A stretch of DNA of 9,740 nucleotides, from positions 1 through 9,740 of the forward strand of contig CAZSNT010000261.1 of NCBI GenBank assembly GCA_964607765.1, read 5' to 3'. The position numbers and the translations under genes are program-made. Positions 7,031 through 9,740 of the stretch are shown here, piece by piece. Positions within the stretch are counted from its first letter, which is position 1, and each line of letters begins with the position of its first letter. Source of the stretch: CAZSNT01 sp964607765 (GTDB taxonomy: Bacteria; Verrucomicrobiota; Lentisphaeria; Oligosphaerales; JABHEG01). A model generated the notes under the pieces. It saw only the letters and a program-made list of their open reading frames with translations. It did not search any database and was not told where the DNA came from.

Positions 7031-8080
7031 TCAAAAAAGCGCCCTGATGAGATCTCCGGTGTAGATGGCCGACACGTTCACTTCGCAACCGGCCCTGCAG
7101 CCTTTGCAGTCCCGTACCCACGCCCTGCACGGAGCGATGTCGGCGCCGAACCACAGCTCGTTGACGGGGGTGCTCTTCAGATTCCCGACAACTGCTCTGT
7201 TGTACATGCACACGGGCACGTCGCCATTGGGCAGCAGTCGCATGTGATCATGCAGCGCCACACAGGCGGGGTTGGGCTTGTCCTCGCCCTTTAACAGCCA
7301 GTTCTGCATGCCCAGCAGCTGGTAGCGCTTCAGCAGCTTCTCCTTCAGGTCCGCAACGTTCTCCGTGTCCTTCTTCAGCTGTGCCATGAACTCACGGAGC
7401 TCGTCTTCGCCCAGGTTCCCGAAACTCCTGAAAGCGGGGTCGCTCCCCGCATCGGTGTCACTGTACAGGCTGGTCGACGCGTCGTAGGCGATCACGGGCA
7501 GCAGATCGACATCCATCTCGGCCAGTCGGTCCCGGAGCTCGGGATAGGCTTTCAGGCCTGAGTTGTCGACGATCGTCTGGTTGACACCCAGAAAGAAGCC
7601 GCGTTTGCCCCGGAGTTCAGCGAGACGTTCCACAGTCTGCATCGCTTTGTCGAACGCGGACACGCCGCGGATGCGGTCGTGTTCAGCGCCCAGGCTGTCG
7701 ATCGAGACCTTGATGTGCAGCTTCCGCGGCTCGGCTACCTGCGTTACGGCGTCTGCGATTCTGTCGGTCAGCAGTCCGTTGGTCGTTACGTGTACGACTC
7801 CGGGGCGGCTCTTGCGTCCGATCACGTTGATGATGTCGGCAATGTCCTCGCGCAGGAACGGCTCGCCGCCGGAGATCCTGAGCACGTCCAGTCTGAGCTG
7901 TGAGAATATCGTGGCGATCTGGGCGCGAGTCAGTTCGTCGTCGTACCCCTTTTTCTTCCAGATGTCGCACATGATGCAGCGGCAGTTGCATCGCCATGTC
8001 ACGAAGAACGTGACAAACGAGGGCAAGCTGGTCACGTTGAGCTTCCGTTTCAGGACTTTTCCGGCCAATCGCAGATACAT
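7031..8080 (-). CDS. Radical SAM enzyme with C-terminal SPASM-type cysteine domain
   Basis: The product has 349 residues and is predicted cytoplasmic. The radical SAM cluster motif CxxxCxxC is present as C31, C35 and C38 (WRCNCRCIMC), followed by RISGGEPFLRED (the GGEP SAM-binding motif) and VTTNG and KVSIDSL strands of the partial TIM barrel. The C-terminus carries C273-x12-G-x4-C291, matching the opening CX9-15GX4C of SPASM domains, then C318, C325, C328 and C332 (CKGCRAGC). This supports one or two auxiliary Fe-S clusters. SPASM enzymes include peptide-modifying enzymes, anaerobic sulfatase maturases and enzymes acting on sugars or cofactors. No precursor peptide or sulfatase is visible here, so the substrate cannot be named. 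ATG 8080 is preceded by GAAGG with a five-base spacer. The frame stays open upstream to 9394, but that part is antisense to the next gene. Its stop is 3 bp from the stop of the convergent gene. Confidence 0.93.
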   Translation of the reverse strand: MYLRLAGKVLKRKLNVTSLPSFVTFFVTWRCNCRCIMCDIWKKKGYDDELTRAQIATIFSQLRLDVLRISGGEPFLREDIADIINVIGRKSRPGVVHVTTNGLLTDRIADAVTQVAEPRKLHIKVSIDSLGAEHDRIRGVSAFDKAMQTVERLAELRGKRGFFLGVNQTIVDNSGLKAYPELRDRLAEMDVDLLPVIAYDASTSLYSDTDAGSDPAFRSFGNLGEDELREFMAQLKKDTENVADLKEKLLKRYQLLGMQNWLLKGEDKPNPACVALHDHMRLLPNGDVPVCMYNRAVVGNLKSTPVNELWFGADIAPCRAWVRDCKGCRAGCEVNVSAIYTGDLIRALF

Positions 8081-8115
8081 GATGACCTTCGATGTCTGCT
8101 GTTCGCGATGGGGGG

Positions 8116-8143
8116 AAGATAGCCTGAGCGGACCGGGATGCAA
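8116..8143 (-). promoter_or_regulatory. Candidate promoter for the radical SAM gene
   Basis: On the minus strand TTGCAT (8143 to 8138) and TATCTT (8121 to 8116) are separated by 16 bp. They match the sigma-70 consensus at three and four of six positions. The predicted start near 8109 would give a leader of about 28 bases containing the GAAGG ribosome binding site. The match is moderate and untested. Confidence 0.35.
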
Positions 8144-8260
8144 CGAACCGGGCAACCGTGTCGGCAAGACAGCCGGCACGTTCGGGCGTATGTTTCGGCG
8201 TGCGTGCATGTGACACGTTGCTGTGAAGACGGAAACCAGTACGAACGAGGGCAACTGACA

Positions 8261-9457
8261 ATGCGGCTCGCTGTTCCCGCAAACGTCTCCTGCGCTGTGC
8301 TGTGTGCGCTCGGTCCCGTGTGCGGCGCCGAGGAGTCGCGGAACACTGTTCTGGGCACGCAGACGATCGGCGTCAAGTACCAGTTCACCAGCAAATCGAA
8401 GTTGGTCGAGACCGCAGAACGTATCCGCGAGATGGGCTCGAACCTGCTCAAGATCAGCCTGAGCAGGAAGTACTGTGGCGACCACTACGGCCTGCCCAGA
8501 CGGGACGACGTGAAGTCCCTGGCGGACCTTGCGGCAAACGAGCCGTCTGTCCGTGCCGTTCTCGACATGCCGTTCACATTCTACCACTTCTGGGCGTACG
8601 GCTTTGCCAACGTCCGGTGGCAGGACGGGCTGTCGGCAGCTGAAGAAGCGACAGAGTACCGGGAACTCTACGACCTCGTCCGGCACTTGCTGACGCGCTG
8701 CAGCGGCTCGGGCAAGGCGTTTTACATCGGACACTGGGAAGGGGATTGGCATCTGCATCCCGGCTTCAGGCGCACCGTGACCCCGGCACCCGCCGCTGTC
8801 CAGGGCATGATCGATTGGCTCAATATCCGGCAGAAGGCGGTCGATGATGCGAAGCGCGAGACCCCGCACGCCGGAGTCCAAGTCTATCACTACACCGAGG
8901 TGAACCTGGTCGACAAGGCCATGAAAGGCGGAACCTGCCTGACCAATGACGTACTGCCGCACACCAATGTGGATTTCGTCTCCTACTCGGCCTATGACAT
9001 CATCGGCCGCGGTAAAGCGAAGTCGGTGGCGGCGCACCAGGAACGGATCCGCGAACGCCTGCCGAAGGCGCTGGACACCATCGAGTCCAGATTGCCAGCG
9101 AAGCCCGGCATCGACGGCAAGCGCGTTTTCATTGGCGAATACGGTTTTCCGCTGAGCGTGGTCAAGACCCCCGAGGCGCAGGACGCGCTCAGCCGCACGG
9201 TTGCACAGATCGGTCTGGAGTGGGGGTGCCCGTTCGCGCTCTACTGGGAGCTGTACTGCAACGAGATCAAGGACGGCAAACATCGCGGCTTCTGGCTCAT
9301 TGACGAGCAAGACCGAAAGCAACCGTTCTACCACACGCTGCGGAACTACTACGGCAGAGCCGAGGAGCTCGTTGCGGAGTTCGCAGAAGAGCATGGGCGG
9401 CCGCCGAGCGATCGGGAGTTTCGGCGGATAGCGGTCAACGCCTTGCAGGAGCAGTGA
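8261..9457 (+). CDS. Secreted TIM-barrel protein, probable clan GH-A-like glycosidase
   Basis: The product has 398 residues. The N-terminus (MRLAVPANVSCAVLCALGPVCGAEES) has a short hydrophobic core and a plausible signal-peptidase site around residues 20-23. The rest reads as an alternating beta/alpha protein: GVKYQF near the start, ETAERIREMGSNLLKISLS as a first helix-strand pair, then FYIGHWEGDWHL (E160), GVQVYHYTEV, NVDFVSYSAYD, and KRVFIGEYGFPLS (E293), then CPFALYWELYCNE. An FIGEYG strand near the end is typical of the nucleophile strand in clan GH-A enzymes such as GH5. E160 in HWEGDW could be the acid/base, although the usual Asn before it is replaced by Trp. I cannot place it in a numbered GH family. 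ATG 8261 is chosen for the signal peptide and GAGGG at 8247-8251; an in-frame ATG at 8138 would bury the signal peptide. Confidence 0.85.
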   Translation: MRLAVPANVSCAVLCALGPVCGAEESRNTVLGTQTIGVKYQFTSKSKLVETAERIREMGSNLLKISLSRKYCGDHYGLPRRDDVKSLADLAANEPSVRAVLDMPFTFYHFWAYGFANVRWQDGLSAAEEATEYRELYDLVRHLLTRCSGSGKAFYIGHWEGDWHLHPGFRRTVTPAPAAVQGMIDWLNIRQKAVDDAKRETPHAGVQVYHYTEVNLVDKAMKGGTCLTNDVLPHTNVDFVSYSAYDIIGRGKAKSVAAHQERIRERLPKALDTIESRLPAKPGIDGKRVFIGEYGFPLSVVKTPEAQDALSRTVAQIGLEWGCPFALYWELYCNEIKDGKHRGFWLIDEQDRKQPFYHTLRNYYGRAEELVAEFAEEHGRPPSDREFRRIAVNALQEQ

Positions 9458-9634
9458 TCGGTGATCCCCTTCGGTCTGTCACAAGACCACACTGGAACCG
9501 GCCCGGAACAGAGCTGGCGAATGACAGGGGGCGATATCCCGGAGACAGCGCTGCCAGCACGAGACTGAGGCATTGCGCGTCACAGCCAGGCACGCTTGTC
9601 TTGCGGCTCGGTCCGCGATACTGTTACACTACCT

Positions 9635-9657
9635 GAGGGGGCAGCTGACACCCCCTT
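9635..9657 (+). other. Short GC hairpin
   Basis: AGGGGG at 9636-9641 pairs perfectly with CCCCCT at 9651-9656, with a G-T wobble adding one pair outside and a nine-base loop containing CAGCTG. It is followed by CCC and not by a T-run, so it is a poor intrinsic terminator. It could instead lie in the 5' leader of the next gene, because a weak promoter ends just before it. Confidence 0.35.
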
Positions 9658-9715
9658 CCCGGAAAACGTCACGATAGTCAATAACCGTTGGAGAGACTCG
9701 AAGAAAGGGAAACCC

Positions 9716-9723
9716 GGAGGTGA
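9716..9723 (+). promoter_or_regulatory. Shine-Dalgarno-like sequence for a gene at the right edge
   Basis: GGAGGTGA is a full match to the usual anti-Shine-Dalgarno end of 16S rRNA. The next ATG is at 9736, 12 bases after the match, which is long. An alternative is GTG at 9720, opening VTAQPNA, with AAAGGGA at 9704-9710 as its binding site nine bases upstream. Either way a plus-strand gene probably begins at the window edge, but too little is visible to name it. Confidence 0.35.
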
Positions 9724-9740
9724 CCGCTCAGCCAAATGCT

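Larger units (their letters stand above)
9458..9740. other. Non-coding right end
   Basis: No convincing gene is seen in these 283 bases. Just after the stop, GTGATCGGTGATC contains a short direct repeat. No hairpin followed by a T-run was found, so the end of the upstream transcript is unclear. Promoter-like sequences (TTGCGG at 9601-9606 and TACACT at 9625-9630, 18-bp spacer) are weak. The hairpin and ribosome binding site further right are listed separately. Confidence 0.5.

Noticed and set aside
8209..8226. CRP-like site (two TGTGA motifs) upstream of the secreted barrel gene
   Set aside because: The two TGTGA copies are direct, not inverted, so they do not form a CRP/FNR-type palindrome.
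8081..9394. Antisense open frame continuous with the radical SAM gene
   Set aside because: The radical SAM gene has a good start and ribosome binding site at 8080, and the plus strand over this stretch encodes a coherent secreted barrel protein.
9635..9657. Intrinsic terminator
   Set aside because: The hairpin is present but no T-run follows, and it is about 180 bp past the last stop codon.
1..9740. CRISPR array, tRNA, rRNA, insertion sequence or attachment site
   Set aside because: No regularly spaced repeats, cloverleaf-like sequences, transposase motifs or paired terminal repeats were seen by reading; a dedicated tRNA and covariance-model search was not possible.

Overview
The window is high-GC, densely coding bacterial DNA with five complete protein genes. 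Three of them encode predicted glycan-active or glycosyl-transfer proteins with secretion or membrane signals. The organism cannot be fixed from the sequence. A large secreted GH123-like hydrolase carrying extra carbohydrate-binding modules, GT-C membrane glycosyltransferases, a radical SAM/SPASM protein, and dispersed palindromic and heptamer repeats fit an environmental member of the Planctomycetes-Verrucomicrobia-Lentisphaerae group, Hydrogenedentes or Armatimonadetes. That placement is inference from general experience of these families.

Layout, left to right. Positions 1-62 hold two inverted copies of a short palindrome, resembling a REP/BIME-type dispersed repeat, just downstream of the first gene. 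129-3230 (-) is a 1033-residue secreted multimodular glycoside hydrolase with a GH123/DUF4091 catalytic region. Its start lies immediately downstream of an extended -10 promoter, so the mRNA may be leaderless. A 106-bp divergent intergenic region separates it from two co-directional genes for polytopic GT-C-type membrane proteins: 3337-4716 (+) and 4814-7027 (+). The 97-bp gap between those two contains a degenerate heptanucleotide tandem repeat. 7031-8080 (-) is a radical SAM/SPASM enzyme that converges on the second GT-C gene with only 3 bp between stop codons. After a 180-bp divergent region, 8261-9457 (+) encodes a 398-residue secreted protein that looks like a clan GH-A (TIM-barrel) glycosidase. 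The last 283 bp are non-coding, with a possible promoter, a hairpin and a strong Shine-Dalgarno sequence for a gene starting at or beyond the right edge.

How the genes may work together: two secreted hydrolase-like proteins flank two predicted polyprenyl-phosphate-sugar-dependent glycosyltransferases, which suggests a locus for making or remodelling an envelope or extracellular glycan. The radical SAM protein has no assignable substrate. This link rests only on adjacency; the genes lie on both strands and do not form one operon. I did not find a clearly new defence, mobile or RNA-based system. The most unusual items are the repeat structures, the shared-promoter region at 3231-3275 and the poorly classified secreted barrel protein.
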